A DNA stretch of 56,105 nucleotides from Bdellovibrio sp. 28-41-41 (GTDB taxonomy: Bacteria; Bdellovibrionota; Bdellovibrionia; Bdellovibrionales; Bdellovibrionaceae). The position numbers and the translations under genes were made by a program. Below the pieces are notes generated by a model that saw only the letters and a program-made list of their open reading frames with translations, was not told the DNA's origin and made no database searches. Where the stretch lies: positions 1 through 56,105 of the forward strand of contig NCGL01000014.1 of NCBI GenBank assembly GCA_002256935.1, written 5' to 3'. Positions 34,381 through 44,199 of the stretch are shown here, piece after piece. The stretch's first letter is position 1. Each line of letters opens with the position of its first letter.

Positions 34381-35616
34381 TTATTTAACTAGTTTTTCGA
34401 GCGTTTCGTCGAAAAACCGGTGAGTCACGCAGGTTTCCGTCGAAGAGTAAAATAATCCAGCATACGAATCTTCAAGAAATATGAATTGCGCGCTCTTGCC
34501 GACTTCAAGAGATCCTTCGGTAGCCTGACGTTTCAAAGCGTATGAGGCCCCTAACGTATAGGCCACAATCACTTCGGCCAAAGTCATTTTCATTTCTAGT
34601 CGAGCTAGCAATCCTGTCATCTGCACATCTTGAGACGGACATGATCCCGGATTAAAATCAGTCGACACCGCCACGCGCGCACCCGCATCGATTAATTTTC
34701 TAGCCGGTGGATAGGCACATTTCATGTATAGATCTGCGAGCGGTAACAACACACCAGTCACTTCAGACTGAGCCAAATTTTTAATTTCTTTATCTTGAAT
34801 TTGAATGATGTGGTCGGCGGACAAGGCCCCTAGCTGAACAGCCAATTCCGTTCCACCACTCAATGATAATTGATCCGCGTGGATCACAATATCGAGTCCT
34901 ATTTTTTTCCCAAGCTCTAAATACGAACGGCTCTCTTCCACAGAGAAAAAACCTTTCTCGATGAAAATGTCTACCCGATCCGCTAATTTTTTTCTTTTAA
35001 TTTCGGGATAAATAAATTCGCTCAAATAGGCTAAGTACTCTTTCGCTGAGCCGAATTCTTTAGGAATCGCGTGGGCACCTAAAAATGTTTTTACAAAATT
35101 CGCACTCTTAAGCTTCTTCACAACTTCCAAAGACTTGATTTCATTTTCCAAATCTAATCCGTAGCCACTTTTGATTTCAATCGTAGCCACGCCTTGCTGG
35201 ATAAATTTGTCGACTCTCTTTTGAGTTAGTTTCAATAAATCCGCTTTAGATGTCGCCGCCAAAGCTTTACGAGATGACAAGATACCGCCGCCTCGAGCCG
35301 CGATTTCTTGGTAACTTACTCCCGTATTTCTCATTTCAAATTCGGTGTAACGTTCTCCAGCAAAAACAGTGTGAGTATGACATTCAGTAAATGCTGGCAT
35401 CACGACTTTGTTTTTAGCTGAAATTTCTTTTTTGATTTTTTTAAATACGGTTTTTGGAATTTCTTTCTGCGGACCAATCCATTTTATCTTGTTTTTTTCG
35501 ATCAGTATCGCATGACCGGTTAAAGCCGTTAGATCTTGGTCCAGTGTGTGGCGAGCGCCCTTCTTAGCAGCGCCTTCTAAAGTCAGAATTTGTTTCGCAT
35601 CTTTGATTAAAATCAC
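34381..35616 (-). CDS. hutI: Imidazolonepropionase
   Basis: A 411-residue metal-dependent amidohydrolase of histidine degradation, opening the imidazolone ring to formiminoglutamate. Metal ligands His80 and His82 (CHTHTVFAGERYTEFEMRN), the substrate segment GGGILSS, GAHAIPKEF, HADQL and STDFNPGSCPSQDVQM are all present, as expected for HutI. The GTG start has a weak ribosome site. No hutH, hutU or hutG is in the window, so the rest of the pathway, if present, is elsewhere. Confidence 0.95.
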   Translation of the reverse strand: MILIKDAKQILTLEGAAKKGARHTLDQDLTALTGHAILIEKNKIKWIGPQKEIPKTVFKKIKKEISAKNKVVMPAFTECHTHTVFAGERYTEFEMRNTGVSYQEIAARGGGILSSRKALAATSKADLLKLTQKRVDKFIQQGVATIEIKSGYGLDLENEIKSLEVVKKLKSANFVKTFLGAHAIPKEFGSAKEYLAYLSEFIYPEIKRKKLADRVDIFIEKGFFSVEESRSYLELGKKIGLDIVIHADQLSLSGGTELAVQLGALSADHIIQIQDKEIKNLAQSEVTGVLLPLADLYMKCAYPPARKLIDAGARVAVSTDFNPGSCPSQDVQMTGLLARLEMKMTLAEVIVAYTLGASYALKRQATEGSLEVGKSAQFIFLEDSYAGLFYSSTETCVTHRFFDETLEKLVK

Positions 35617-35671
35617 TGACTTATACTAATCACAGCGTAAAGCTCAGAGCAAGCTTAGATAGATTCATAAC

Positions 35672-36598
35672 CTATCTTTGACGAGCTGGGGTCTTTGTGG
35701 GCTTTGGCTTGTTCGTGTCATAAAGTTCAGGATCGAAGTTTTGAAGATTATTCTGGCAAGTTTCGATAAGATTATTAACATGCTCTAATCCTTTCATAGA
35801 GGACAACATGGCCTCACTCGCCTTAGCAAAAGAATCTCTGTTATTTAAAGAATAAAAATCTAAGTTAGAAATCGTCGCCTCTTCAGCTTTACCTAATTGC
35901 TCTTTAATAGCCTTATTTTCCTTCTCAACAATTGTCGCAAAGTTACCCGCCACACCTGGTGCAAGCTCTGAATATGATTTCAAAATTTCGCTATATTCTT
36001 TCATAATATCAGTGCAGGCAGCGACTTTTGCGTTCATTTCCACTGACGATCCCAGGTTATTATTGTCAATTGCTCTCTTATTATAAACGTTAACGATCTT
36101 TTGGCATACCTTAGGTGTCGCCGTGGCACAGAAAACTGAATCTTTTTCAGTTTTTATTTTCATTATCGTTGAACTCTCTTTCATGCCAAAACATTTTGTA
36201 ATTGCGCGCAGATAGTTACCTCTAAATGTCATTGTCGAGATATCTAGAGCCTTTTCCTTTTTCTGATGGAACACCTGACTTACGCGGTTATCTAACCCTT
36301 TTTCGAAGTCCTCTCTTACCGACGACAAAACAAACTTGGCACCGCTATTCTCAATTACGATTTCTTTCTTTTTCGGATCGTATTTACTTCCAGGATATTT
36401 TTCTCCCAAATAACTATTCACTTCTTGAGGGGTATAAGAACCAGAACCATAAGGCTTTCTGAAAACATCACCGTCATACAAACCTAGAATAGGATCAAAT
36501 CCCCTTAAATTATTGGTCGCAATAATGCCGGCTTTGGTTTGAGCAGTTAAAGAAAATGGAATAGTTAAAAGGGCCAAAAGAATTAATATGCTTTTCAT
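35672..36598 (-). CDS. Secreted protein of unknown function
   Basis: A 308-residue protein with signal peptide MKSILILLALLTIPFSLTAQ. The mature part is mixed and rather helical in its second half (about 185-290), with Cys residues in a CFGMKE..CATATPKVCQ cluster at about 140-165 that could form disulfides. It ends in a Pro/Thr/Lys tail. No family is recognised. It lies 55 bp before hutI on the same strand, but there is no evident functional link. Confidence 0.7.
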   Translation of the reverse strand: MKSILILLALLTIPFSLTAQTKAGIIATNNLRGFDPILGLYDGDVFRKPYGSGSYTPQEVNSYLGEKYPGSKYDPKKKEIVIENSGAKFVLSSVREDFEKGLDNRVSQVFHQKKEKALDISTMTFRGNYLRAITKCFGMKESSTIMKIKTEKDSVFCATATPKVCQKIVNVYNKRAIDNNNLGSSVEMNAKVAACTDIMKEYSEILKSYSELAPGVAGNFATIVEKENKAIKEQLGKAEEATISNLDFYSLNNRDSFAKASEAMLSSMKGLEHVNNLIETCQNNLQNFDPELYDTNKPKPTKTPARQR

Positions 36599-36675
36599 AT
36601 AATAATTTTAGCACTGAGGCTCAGAAACGAAATAAGATAGTTAAGAATAGCCGTTTAAATAGGACTTTCGTACCC

Positions 36676-37107
36676 CTATTTGGTTGGTTTTAAACGATCG
36701 CCCAAAGTTTTAAGCTTGCCGGCGATCTCGTGCATTTCATCAGATGTACGCAAGTTTAAACCTTCGTCAAACTTGCCATTGATTATACTATCCACATACC
36801 GATTGATTGAAATAAACGGACCAACGAATCTGTGAGTAATCACGATCGTCGAAATAAACGTGATAAAGAATGAAACTAAAAAAGTTAGAAATCCCATCTG
36901 CATAGTAAAATCAGTGATGTTGTACAAAAGCGCCGTGTCCATTTCGATATCGCTTTGACTGTCAGCATAGTTACGCAAGCGATAAACAACCAGCAAATTT
37001 GAAAGAAGTATGACCCCGGAAACAAACAAAGAATTTAGAATGGCATATTTAAACTGAATTCTTGGATGAGAAATAAAACCAAACGTTTTTCTGCTTTTTG
37101 CCGACAA
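36676..37107 (-). CDS. Two-TM protein with HAMP domain only
   Basis: A 143-residue membrane protein: TM1 at about 22-43, a short periplasmic loop, TM2 at about 70-93, then a HAMP-like linker (RFVGPFISINRYVDSIINGK, then LRTSDEMHEIAGKLKTLGDR) and the chain ends. There is no kinase, cyclase or methyl-accepting domain, so it is a truncated receptor-like unit. The TTG start follows AGGGG by five bases. Its role may be to modulate another HAMP protein; this is inference. Confidence 0.8.
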   Translation of the reverse strand: MSAKSRKTFGFISHPRIQFKYAILNSLFVSGVILLSNLLVVYRLRNYADSQSDIEMDTALLYNITDFTMQMGFLTFLVSFFITFISTIVITHRFVGPFISINRYVDSIINGKFDEGLNLRTSDEMHEIAGKLKTLGDRLKPTK

Positions 37108-37182
37108 AGTAGCCCCTTTTTCATAATAGCGATATGCCTAATTATGAATTTTGAATCCTTTAAAAGTCAAACGGTCCGCTAG

Positions 37183-37929
37183 TTATTTTTTCTTTGCTTG
37201 GTTTGCCACTGAATTGATCGCTTTTTCAATTTCTGCGGCATCACCCAGGTACTTTTTGCCAGTCACTTTGAAATTCTGATCCAGTTGATACATAAGTGGA
37301 ATACCTGTTGGTACGTTCACCTGCATAATTTCGTCCGGTGAAATACCTTCTAAAATCATCATCAATGCACGCAATGAATTTCCATGTGCTACGATTAAAA
37401 TTTTTCGCTCTAGATTTAGGTCGGTCATGATTTTGTCTTTCCAAAGCGGAGTGAATCTATGAAGCGTATCTTTTAATGACTCAGCATTAGGCAAATCACG
37501 CAACGGCACATGTTTGTAACGAACGTCATTTTTAGGGTGTCTTGCGTCATCAGGACTCATATCAGGTGGAGGTGTATCGTAGCTGCGGCGCCAGATATTT
37601 ACTTGTTCCTCACCATGCTTTTCAACCATCTCTGTTTTGTTCAAACCTTGTAGATTACCATAGTGCCGCTCATTTAAGCGCCAGTCTTTGTGCACAGGAA
37701 TCCACACTAAATCCATTTCATCGAGTATATAGTCCAAAGTCTTTATAGCGCGCTTAAGCATGGACGTATAAGCCACATCAAAAGTAAGCTTCTCTTTTTT
37801 AAGAGTTATGCCGGCCGCTTTTGCCTCTTCAATACCCTTTTCAGCTAAACCAACATCATACCAACCGGTAAATCTGTTTTCTTGGTTCCAAATACTTTCG
37901 CCATGTCTTATCACCACAAGTTGGTACAT
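37183..37929 (-). CDS. gpmA: 2,3-bisphosphoglycerate-dependent phosphoglycerate mutase
   Basis: A 248-residue glycolytic enzyme interconverting 3- and 2-phosphoglycerate. The phospho-His site VIRHGESIWNQENRFTGWYD (His near residue 9), LNERHYGNLQGLNK with the catalytic Glu/His region, and IVAHGNSLRALMM with the second His are clear. ATG 37929 has GGAGAG five bases upstream. The GTG one codon earlier is too close to that site to be preferred. Confidence 0.96.
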   Translation of the reverse strand: MYQLVVIRHGESIWNQENRFTGWYDVGLAEKGIEEAKAAGITLKKEKLTFDVAYTSMLKRAIKTLDYILDEMDLVWIPVHKDWRLNERHYGNLQGLNKTEMVEKHGEEQVNIWRRSYDTPPPDMSPDDARHPKNDVRYKHVPLRDLPNAESLKDTLHRFTPLWKDKIMTDLNLERKILIVAHGNSLRALMMILEGISPDEIMQVNVPTGIPLMYQLDQNFKVTGKKYLGDAAEIEKAINSVANQAKKK

Positions 37930-38213
37930 CACTACTCTCCATCCTAATAACTAGATTTTTGTCTCTGAAAACACTACCCAGAAACAGGTTCAGTCACGAC
38001 CTAAAGTACAATTATCCAAATTTTCGAAAAAGAGAAACTTTTTTTGCATTATTTGGACACCTGACTAGTACAAATGGTCTAAAAACAAAGTTATGATGTC
38101 ATTTGTTAAATATCGCATTAAATAGCGGTCAACATTGAACTCTTTAAGAATTTACGAGAATGTAATTCCGCGAAACGATGCGCCGTCGCTTTTTATTGAA
38201 AGGAACCACCTCC

Positions 38214-40961
38214 ATGAGTACAAACCAACGCAATGGTTTTTCAAGTCCCGTGAATCAATCGAACGTCGATTATATCGATTCACTTTACGTAGAGTACAAA
38301 CAAAACCCTGATGCCGTATCCATCGAATGGAAACGCTTCTTTGAAGGTTTAGAATTCGGACAAACAGGAACATCGGGCCTGTCTGAAAAAGAATTAGATG
38401 TGTACAATCTAATCCAAGCCTACCGTAATTACGGTCATTTCGAAGCTTCACTTGATCCGTTGTCAAACACGGCACCATCAAGCGAACAACTCGCACTTAA
38501 GAAATTTAATTTAACTGAAAAAGATTTGAGCTCGACATTTCAAATCGGTTCGGTGATTGGAAAACCCAACTCATCATTGAAAGAAATTATCGCCACATTG
38601 AGACAAGTTTACTGCGGTAAATTATCAGTTCAATGTGCCGAGGCACTTCCTGAAGTTCGCAACTGGTTCATCCGCGAATTCGAAATAGAAAATCCAAAAT
38701 TTAAACTTTCAGCGAACGAAAAAAAAGAAGTGTTTCACTCACTGGCTCGCACAGAAGCTTTAGAGAAATTCATTCATACTCGGTATGTAGGAACAAAACG
38801 CTTCTCAGTAGAAGGCGGCGATGCGCTGATGCCGATGCTCGAAACATTGGTTCAGAAAAGTCCTCAGTATAACTTTGAAGAAATCGTTATCGGTATGGCT
38901 CATCGTGGTCGCGTAAATGTTCTAGCGAACTTCATGGGTAAAGGTCTTGAGTACATCTTTGGTGACTTCAATGGCCCTACTGAACTAGCAGAACCCATCG
39001 ACGATTTCGATGGCGACGTAAAGTACCATTTAGGTTACGTTGCTCACAAAGAAACGACAGCTGGCCCAACATGCCAAGTAACCTTAGCTTACAACCCGTC
39101 TCACTTAGAAGCGGTAAATCCAGTTGTTCTAGGTATGGTTCGCGCGGCTCAACGCCGCAGAAAAGATACTAAAGATCGTAAAAAAGTTATCCCTGTATTA
39201 ATCCACGGGGATGCGGCCTTCGCGGGACAAGGTGTTGTTCTTGAAACATTCCAAATGTCACAAGTTAAAGGTTACACAGTTGGTGGAACTCTTCACATCG
39301 TAATCGATAACCAAGTTGGCTTTACAACGAACCCTGAAAACCATAGATCATCACATTATTCATCTGACGTAGCGAAAGTTTTAGCAACGCCCGTGATTCA
39401 CGTTAATGGTGATGATGCAGAATCATGCGTTCGTTCATTAGAAATCGCGATTAAATTCCGCCAGGAATGGGGCCGCGATATCGTAATTAATATGATTTGC
39501 TACCGTCGCTTTGGACATAACGAGGGTGACGAACCGGCTTACACTCAACCTTTGATGTATGAAATTATCAAGACTCACCCGACATTAAAAGATATCTACA
39601 GCAAACAATTAGCTCGCGAGAATTCTTTAGACGCTAAATATATGGACGGTTTCTATCAGGAAAAGATCGATAACTTACAAAAAATATACGACGACACTAA
39701 AAAGACGCCACCAAAAGCGAAAGCGTATAAATTTGATGGATTTTGGAAGGGTTTCCGAAAAGGAACGCGCGCTGACTTAGACAAACCAGTGAACACTCAA
39801 ATCGATGTTTCTATTTTAAAAGACATCGGTAAAAAACTATCGGAAGTTCCAGCGGGCTTCACGCCCCATCCTAAATTGGTAAAAGGTTTACTTGAAACGC
39901 GTAAAGCAATGGCTGAAGGTAAACAACCACTGGATTGGGGTATGGCTGAATTACTAGCGTACGGGTCTTTATTGACAGAAGGAACCTCAGTTCGTTTATC
40001 TGGCCAAGATTGCGTTCGCGGAACATTCACACACCGTCATGCGGGACTTTACGATTTCAAAAATGGTGAACCGTATGCAGCTCTTGACCAAGTCAACGGC
40101 GATAAAGTTGAATTCTGCGTTTACGATTCTATTCTTTCTGAATACGGAGTTTTAGGTTTCGAATACGGAAATGCGGCGTGTGATCCTACGTTCCTAACAA
40201 TTTGGGAAGCCCAGTTCGGGGATTTCTCGAACGGTGCTCAAATTATTATCGATCAGTTCTTAAGCTCTGGTGAATCTAAATGGATGCAAATGACTGGCTT
40301 AGTTCTATTGTTACCTCACGGTTATGAAGGTCAAGGACCCGAGCATTCGAGTGCTCGCTTAGAACGCTGGCTGCAACTGTGTGCTCAAGGAAATATGCAA
40401 GTGGTGAACTTAACAACGCCAGCACAAATTTTCCATGCGATGCGCAGACAGATGAAACGTGATTTCAGAAAACCATTAATTGTAATGTCACCGAAATCAT
40501 TACTTCGCCATGCCAAAGCCGTTTCTTCATTAGAAGAACTTGGCCAAGGCACGTTCCAAGAAATTATTGTAGATAAAGCGGACGCTAAGAAAGCAAACAC
40601 AGCGGTGTTTGTTTCTGGTAAACTGTACTACGAATTATTGGAAGAAAAAGAGAAACAAAAGAAAGACAATATCGTTCTAATCCGAATGGAACAAATCTAC
40701 CCGTTCGCAGAAAAACAAATCGTGGCGGCGTTAAAATCGTTCCCTAATTTGAAAAATGTAGTTTGGGCGCAAGAAGAACCTAAAAACATGGGTGCTTTTC
40801 AACATGTTTACTTTAAGTTCCAAGACATGTTCAAACGCGAGAAATTAAAATGGGATCTAGAGTATGTTGGCCGTCCAGAGCGCTCAAGCCCTGCGACCGG
40901 TTCAGTGTACCGCCATAAAGTAGAACAAAATGAATTTATTCAAACTGTAATGAAGTACTAA
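38214..40961 (+). CDS. sucA: 2-oxoglutarate dehydrogenase E1
   Basis: A 915-residue thiamine-diphosphate enzyme, the first component of the 2-oxoglutarate dehydrogenase complex. The N-terminal E2-binding segment (NVDYIDSLYVEYKQNPDAV), HRGRVNVLANFMGKG, GDAAFAGQGVV, the thiamine-diphosphate motif near DNQVGFTTNP, RRFGHNEGDEPAYTQPLMY, and the C-terminal GQDCVRGTFTHRHA and LLPHGYEGQGPEHSSARLER match the SucA family. ATG 38214 follows AAAGGA by about ten bases. The in-frame ATG at 38178 has no ribosome site. sucB follows after 15 bp. Confidence 0.97.
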   Translation: MSTNQRNGFSSPVNQSNVDYIDSLYVEYKQNPDAVSIEWKRFFEGLEFGQTGTSGLSEKELDVYNLIQAYRNYGHFEASLDPLSNTAPSSEQLALKKFNLTEKDLSSTFQIGSVIGKPNSSLKEIIATLRQVYCGKLSVQCAEALPEVRNWFIREFEIENPKFKLSANEKKEVFHSLARTEALEKFIHTRYVGTKRFSVEGGDALMPMLETLVQKSPQYNFEEIVIGMAHRGRVNVLANFMGKGLEYIFGDFNGPTELAEPIDDFDGDVKYHLGYVAHKETTAGPTCQVTLAYNPSHLEAVNPVVLGMVRAAQRRRKDTKDRKKVIPVLIHGDAAFAGQGVVLETFQMSQVKGYTVGGTLHIVIDNQVGFTTNPENHRSSHYSSDVAKVLATPVIHVNGDDAESCVRSLEIAIKFRQEWGRDIVINMICYRRFGHNEGDEPAYTQPLMYEIIKTHPTLKDIYSKQLARENSLDAKYMDGFYQEKIDNLQKIYDDTKKTPPKAKAYKFDGFWKGFRKGTRADLDKPVNTQIDVSILKDIGKKLSEVPAGFTPHPKLVKGLLETRKAMAEGKQPLDWGMAELLAYGSLLTEGTSVRLSGQDCVRGTFTHRHAGLYDFKNGEPYAALDQVNGDKVEFCVYDSILSEYGVLGFEYGNAACDPTFLTIWEAQFGDFSNGAQIIIDQFLSSGESKWMQMTGLVLLLPHGYEGQGPEHSSARLERWLQLCAQGNMQVVNLTTPAQIFHAMRRQMKRDFRKPLIVMSPKSLLRHAKAVSSLEELGQGTFQEIIVDKADAKKANTAVFVSGKLYYELLEEKEKQKKDNIVLIRMEQIYPFAEKQIVAALKSFPNLKNVVWAQEEPKNMGAFQHVYFKFQDMFKREKLKWDLEYVGRPERSSPATGSVYRHKVEQNEFIQTVMKY

Positions 40962-40976
40962 GGAAGAGGAGATAAA

Positions 40977-42251
40977 ATGAAAATCGACGTAAAAGTTCCT
41001 GCTGTAGGCGAATCTATCACAGAAGCAACTATTGGCAGTTGGAACAAAAAAAATGGTGAAGCTGTTAAACGAAATGATGTTCTTCTTCTTTTAGAAACGG
41101 ACAAAGCCAGTGTTGAAGTGATTGCGGAAAATGACGGTGTTCTGTCTATTTCAGCTCAAGCCGGCGATGTTGTTAAAATCGGCGCAACGGTTGGACAAAT
41201 TGATTCTGATGGTAAAGCAGCCGCCAGCGCGGCTCCGGCAGGCACTGAAACAAAAGCAGCTCCTCAACAGCAAACTCCGTCTATGACGGCGGCGTCTTCT
41301 GAAGGCAAACCGTTGTCTCCAGCTGTTCAAAAAATCGTGGCTGAAAATAATATAAACACATCTGATATGTCAGGCACTGGTAAAGACGGTCGCCTAACTA
41401 AAGGTGATGTGTTGATGAGCTTAGGTTCAAACGGCGCGACTCCCACAAGCGTGGCGCCTGCCGTTCAAAAAACTCCAGAAACGACGTCAAGCAAGCCAGC
41501 GGCTCCTGTTCAGGCTCCCCTGTTCCCCGCTGGAAACTTGTCATCTAAACAAGGTGAAAAGAAATTGGTGCCTATGTCAACTATCCGTAAAAAAATTGCG
41601 GAACGTTTAGTAGAAGCACAAAACACAGCAGCGATCTTAACGACATTCAACGAAGTCGATATGACTAAATTGAACGATATTCGTAATAAGTATAAAGATA
41701 AATTCAAAGAAAAATACGGCATTAATTTGGGTATGATGGGTTTCTTCACAAAAGCCGTCATCGAAGCTCTTAAAGCATTCCCTAACGTAAATGCGTATAT
41801 CAACGGAACTGATTTTGAATATCACAACTATTACAACATCGGGATCGCGGTCAGCACTGAACGTGGTTTGATGGTGCCTGTAGTTAAAGATGCCGATCAA
41901 ATGAGTTTGTTTGAAATCGAAAATGCGATTCGCACGTATGCGCTTAAAGCACGTGACGGCAAAATCGGTGTTGATGATTTAAATGGTGGAACATTCTCGA
42001 TCACTAATGGTGGCGTGTTTGGTTCATTGATGAGTACTCCGATCCTAAATCCACCTCAAAGTGGTATTTTAGGTATGCATAAAGTGGAAGATCGCGCTGT
42101 TGTAGTTAACGGCCAAATCGTGATTCGACCCATGATGTACGTGGCCCTTTCTTACGATCACAGAATTATCGATGGTAAAGACAGTGTTGGTTTCTTAGTT
42201 AAAGTAAAAGAAGGCGTTGAAGATCCAGAACGTCTGTTAATTGGTGTTTAA
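40977..42251 (+). CDS. sucB: Dihydrolipoamide succinyltransferase E2
   Basis: A 424-residue core subunit of the complex. It has one lipoyl domain with lipoylated Lys43 (ETDKASVEV), an Ala/Pro linker, the E3/E1-binding domain ([20 protein letters not shown], about 115-150), a second linker, and the catalytic domain ending [12 protein letters not shown] with His395 and Asp399. A strong AGGAAGAGGAG ribosome site precedes the ATG. It lies between sucA (15 bp) and lpd (31 bp), forming one operon. Confidence 0.97.
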   Translation: MKIDVKVPAVGESITEATIGSWNKKNGEAVKRNDVLLLLETDKASVEVIAENDGVLSISAQAGDVVKIGATVGQIDSDGKAAASAAPAGTETKAAPQQQTPSMTAASSEGKPLSPAVQKIVAENNINTSDMSGTGKDGRLTKGDVLMSLGSNGATPTSVAPAVQKTPETTSSKPAAPVQAPLFPAGNLSSKQGEKKLVPMSTIRKKIAERLVEAQNTAAILTTFNEVDMTKLNDIRNKYKDKFKEKYGINLGMMGFFTKAVIEALKAFPNVNAYINGTDFEYHNYYNIGIAVSTERGLMVPVVKDADQMSLFEIENAIRTYALKARDGKIGVDDLNGGTFSITNGGVFGSLMSTPILNPPQSGILGMHKVEDRAVVVNGQIVIRPMMYVALSYDHRIIDGKDSVGFLVKVKEGVEDPERLLIGV

Positions 42252-42282
42252 TATTTATTAAAAATGTTCTGACGAGGATTTT

Positions 42283-43692
42283 ATGGCTGATTTTGAATTT
42301 GATGTGGTCGTAATTGGTAGCGGCCCTGGTGGTTATGTTGGAGCCATTCGTTGTGCTCAACTGGGATTAAAGACAGCGGTGATCGAAAAAGATCCAACAT
42401 ATGGCGGGACATGCTTAAACGTAGGCTGCATCCCTTCAAAAGCGTTACTAGAATCTTCGGAACACTATGTAGCCGCTCAGAAAGATTTGAAAGCTCACGG
42501 CGTAGAGATTCCGTCTGTGACTTTGAATCTAGACGTGATGATGGCTAGAAAAGACAAAGTCGTTAAACAGAATACTGAAGGTATCAGCTTTTTGTTTAAG
42601 AAAAATAAAATCACGGGCATCCAAGGTTTTGGAAAAATCTTGAAAGCCAATCACGTCGAAGTGACGGCAAACGATGGCTCTAAAAAAGTTATCACGGCTA
42701 AAAACATTGTCATCGCAACTGGTAGCGCGCCCGCGGAATTACCTTTTTTAAAATTCGATGAAGAACGTATCGTTTCTAACACGGGCGCATTAGCTCTGAA
42801 AACCGTTCCAGCGAGCTTAATCGTTGTTGGTGGCGGCGTTATCGGATTGGAATTAGGTTCTGTTTGGAACCGATTAGGAACTAAAGTTACAGTTATCGAA
42901 TACTCTGACCGTTTAGGCGGCGGTACAGACCAAGACTGCATGAATGTTTTAAAATCAAAAATGCAAAAACAAGGTGTTGAGTTCTTGTTATCAACAAAAG
43001 TATTCGCGGCTCAAAAAAATGCAAAGAACGTTGATGTCGAATTTGAATCATTAACAGATGGTAAAAAAAGTAAAATCACAGCTGACGTTGTATTAGTGGC
43101 GACGGGTCGCCGTCCATTTACAAATGGCTTAGGCTGCGAAGAGGTCGGTATCCAAAAAGATCCACAAGGACGCATCATCACTGAAGGTCATTTCAAAACA
43201 AGTGTTCCAGGTATCTACGCGATCGGTGACGTTATCGTAGGCCCAATGTTAGCCCATAAAGCCGAAGAAGAAGGCGTAGCTCTAGCAGAAATGTTAGTGG
43301 GCCAAGCCGGTCATGTAAACTACAACACGGTTCCTGGAGTTATATACACTCACCCAGAAATCGCAACAGTAGGTCTATCAGAAGAACAAGCTAAGAAAGA
43401 CGGAATCGAAATCAACGTAGGAAAATTTCCATTTTTGGCCAACGGCCGCGCGCGCGCCAAAGCGGACACTGATGGATTTGTAAAAATCATCGCCGACAAA
43501 AAAACAGATCGCTTGCTAGGCGCCTCTTTAGTTGGACCAAACGTTTCTGAATTAATCCACGAAATCGTAGTCTGCATGGAATTCGGCGGCAGCAGCGAAG
43601 ATCTAGCTCGCAGTTTCCACGCCCACCCGACTTTAAGCGAAGCCGTTCGTGAAGCGGCGCTTGCGGTGGAGAAGAGACAACGCCAAAGCTAA
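42283..43692 (+). CDS. lpdA: Dihydrolipoyl dehydrogenase E3
   Basis: A 469-residue flavoprotein that reoxidises the lipoyl group. The FAD motif VVVIGSGPGGYVGAIRCAQL, redox disulfide Cys44/Cys49 (GGTCLNVGCIPSK), the NAD motif VVGGGVIGLELGSVWNRLG, and the active-site pair His448/Glu453 (HAHPTLSE) of the dimer interface are all present. GACGAGGATTTT precedes the ATG. Third gene of the sucA-sucB-lpd operon, closed by a strong terminator 33 bp later. Confidence 0.98.
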   Translation: MADFEFDVVVIGSGPGGYVGAIRCAQLGLKTAVIEKDPTYGGTCLNVGCIPSKALLESSEHYVAAQKDLKAHGVEIPSVTLNLDVMMARKDKVVKQNTEGISFLFKKNKITGIQGFGKILKANHVEVTANDGSKKVITAKNIVIATGSAPAELPFLKFDEERIVSNTGALALKTVPASLIVVGGGVIGLELGSVWNRLGTKVTVIEYSDRLGGGTDQDCMNVLKSKMQKQGVEFLLSTKVFAAQKNAKNVDVEFESLTDGKKSKITADVVLVATGRRPFTNGLGCEEVGIQKDPQGRIITEGHFKTSVPGIYAIGDVIVGPMLAHKAEEEGVALAEMLVGQAGHVNYNTVPGVIYTHPEIATVGLSEEQAKKDGIEINVGKFPFLANGRARAKADTDGFVKIIADKKTDRLLGASLVGPNVSELIHEIVVCMEFGGSSEDLARSFHAHPTLSEAVREAALAVEKRQRQS

Positions 43693-43724
43693 ATCGTCGC
43701 TCTAAATTTTAATTTGTTTTATCG

Positions 43725-43751
43725 AAAGCCCGGGATGACTGGGCTTTTTCT
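43725..43751 (+). terminator. Rho-independent terminator after lpd
   Basis: AAAGCCC and GGGCTTT form a stem with loop GGGATGACT, followed by a run of five T and more T-rich sequence. It lies 33 bp after the lpd stop codon. Its right arm is also the left outer arm of the large palindrome that follows. Confidence 0.85.
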
Positions 43752-43962
43752 TTTTGTCGATCTTGGGATTTGGGTGGCGCGGGGGCATTGGGGTCTAAAG
43801 ATGTTTGGTATTTTTTGAGGGACGCCATCGTGGCTCAGGGCAGCCGGTTCGCTACGCGAACAGTACCGCATCCATGCGGCAGCTGAGCCCTCAAAAAATA
43901 CCAAACATCTTTAGACCCCAATGCTCCTTCGATAGAAAAATCAACAATAAGAAAAAGCCCAG
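43739..43962. repeat. Large nested palindrome with internal hairpins
   Basis: Outer arms of 14 bp (43739-43752 and 43949-43962) are perfect inverted repeats. Inside them lie perfect 37-bp arms (43785-43821 and 43888-43924). The 66-nt centre holds a further 7-bp pair, GGCTCAG / CTGAGCC (43832-43838 and 43883-43889), and two hairpins, TTCGC-TAC-GCGAA (43848-43860) and CCGCAT-CC-ATGCGG (43866-43879). No ORF is evident. The long perfect arms and G+C-rich core suggest a repetitive element or a double-sided terminator rather than a gene. The rest of the gap to 44199 holds nothing I recognise. Confidence 0.85.
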
Positions 43963-44199
43963 AGCGAGGTTTTAGGAACCAAAAAATAAAAATTCTTCGC
44001 TCCTCCCCTGGTACACAGCGACTCTTGTGGCTTGGATTGTGATCCCTTGTCTCTTTTGACGTTTATTAGTTTCGTTTTTCAAAATTTAAATCGAATTAAC
44101 GACATCGTTCGAAAAAAGAAAACCATTGATAACTTCTGAAAATATACGGAACATATAGTGCACAAATTATAGAAAAATTCAGACAGTTGGCCTTAGGGA

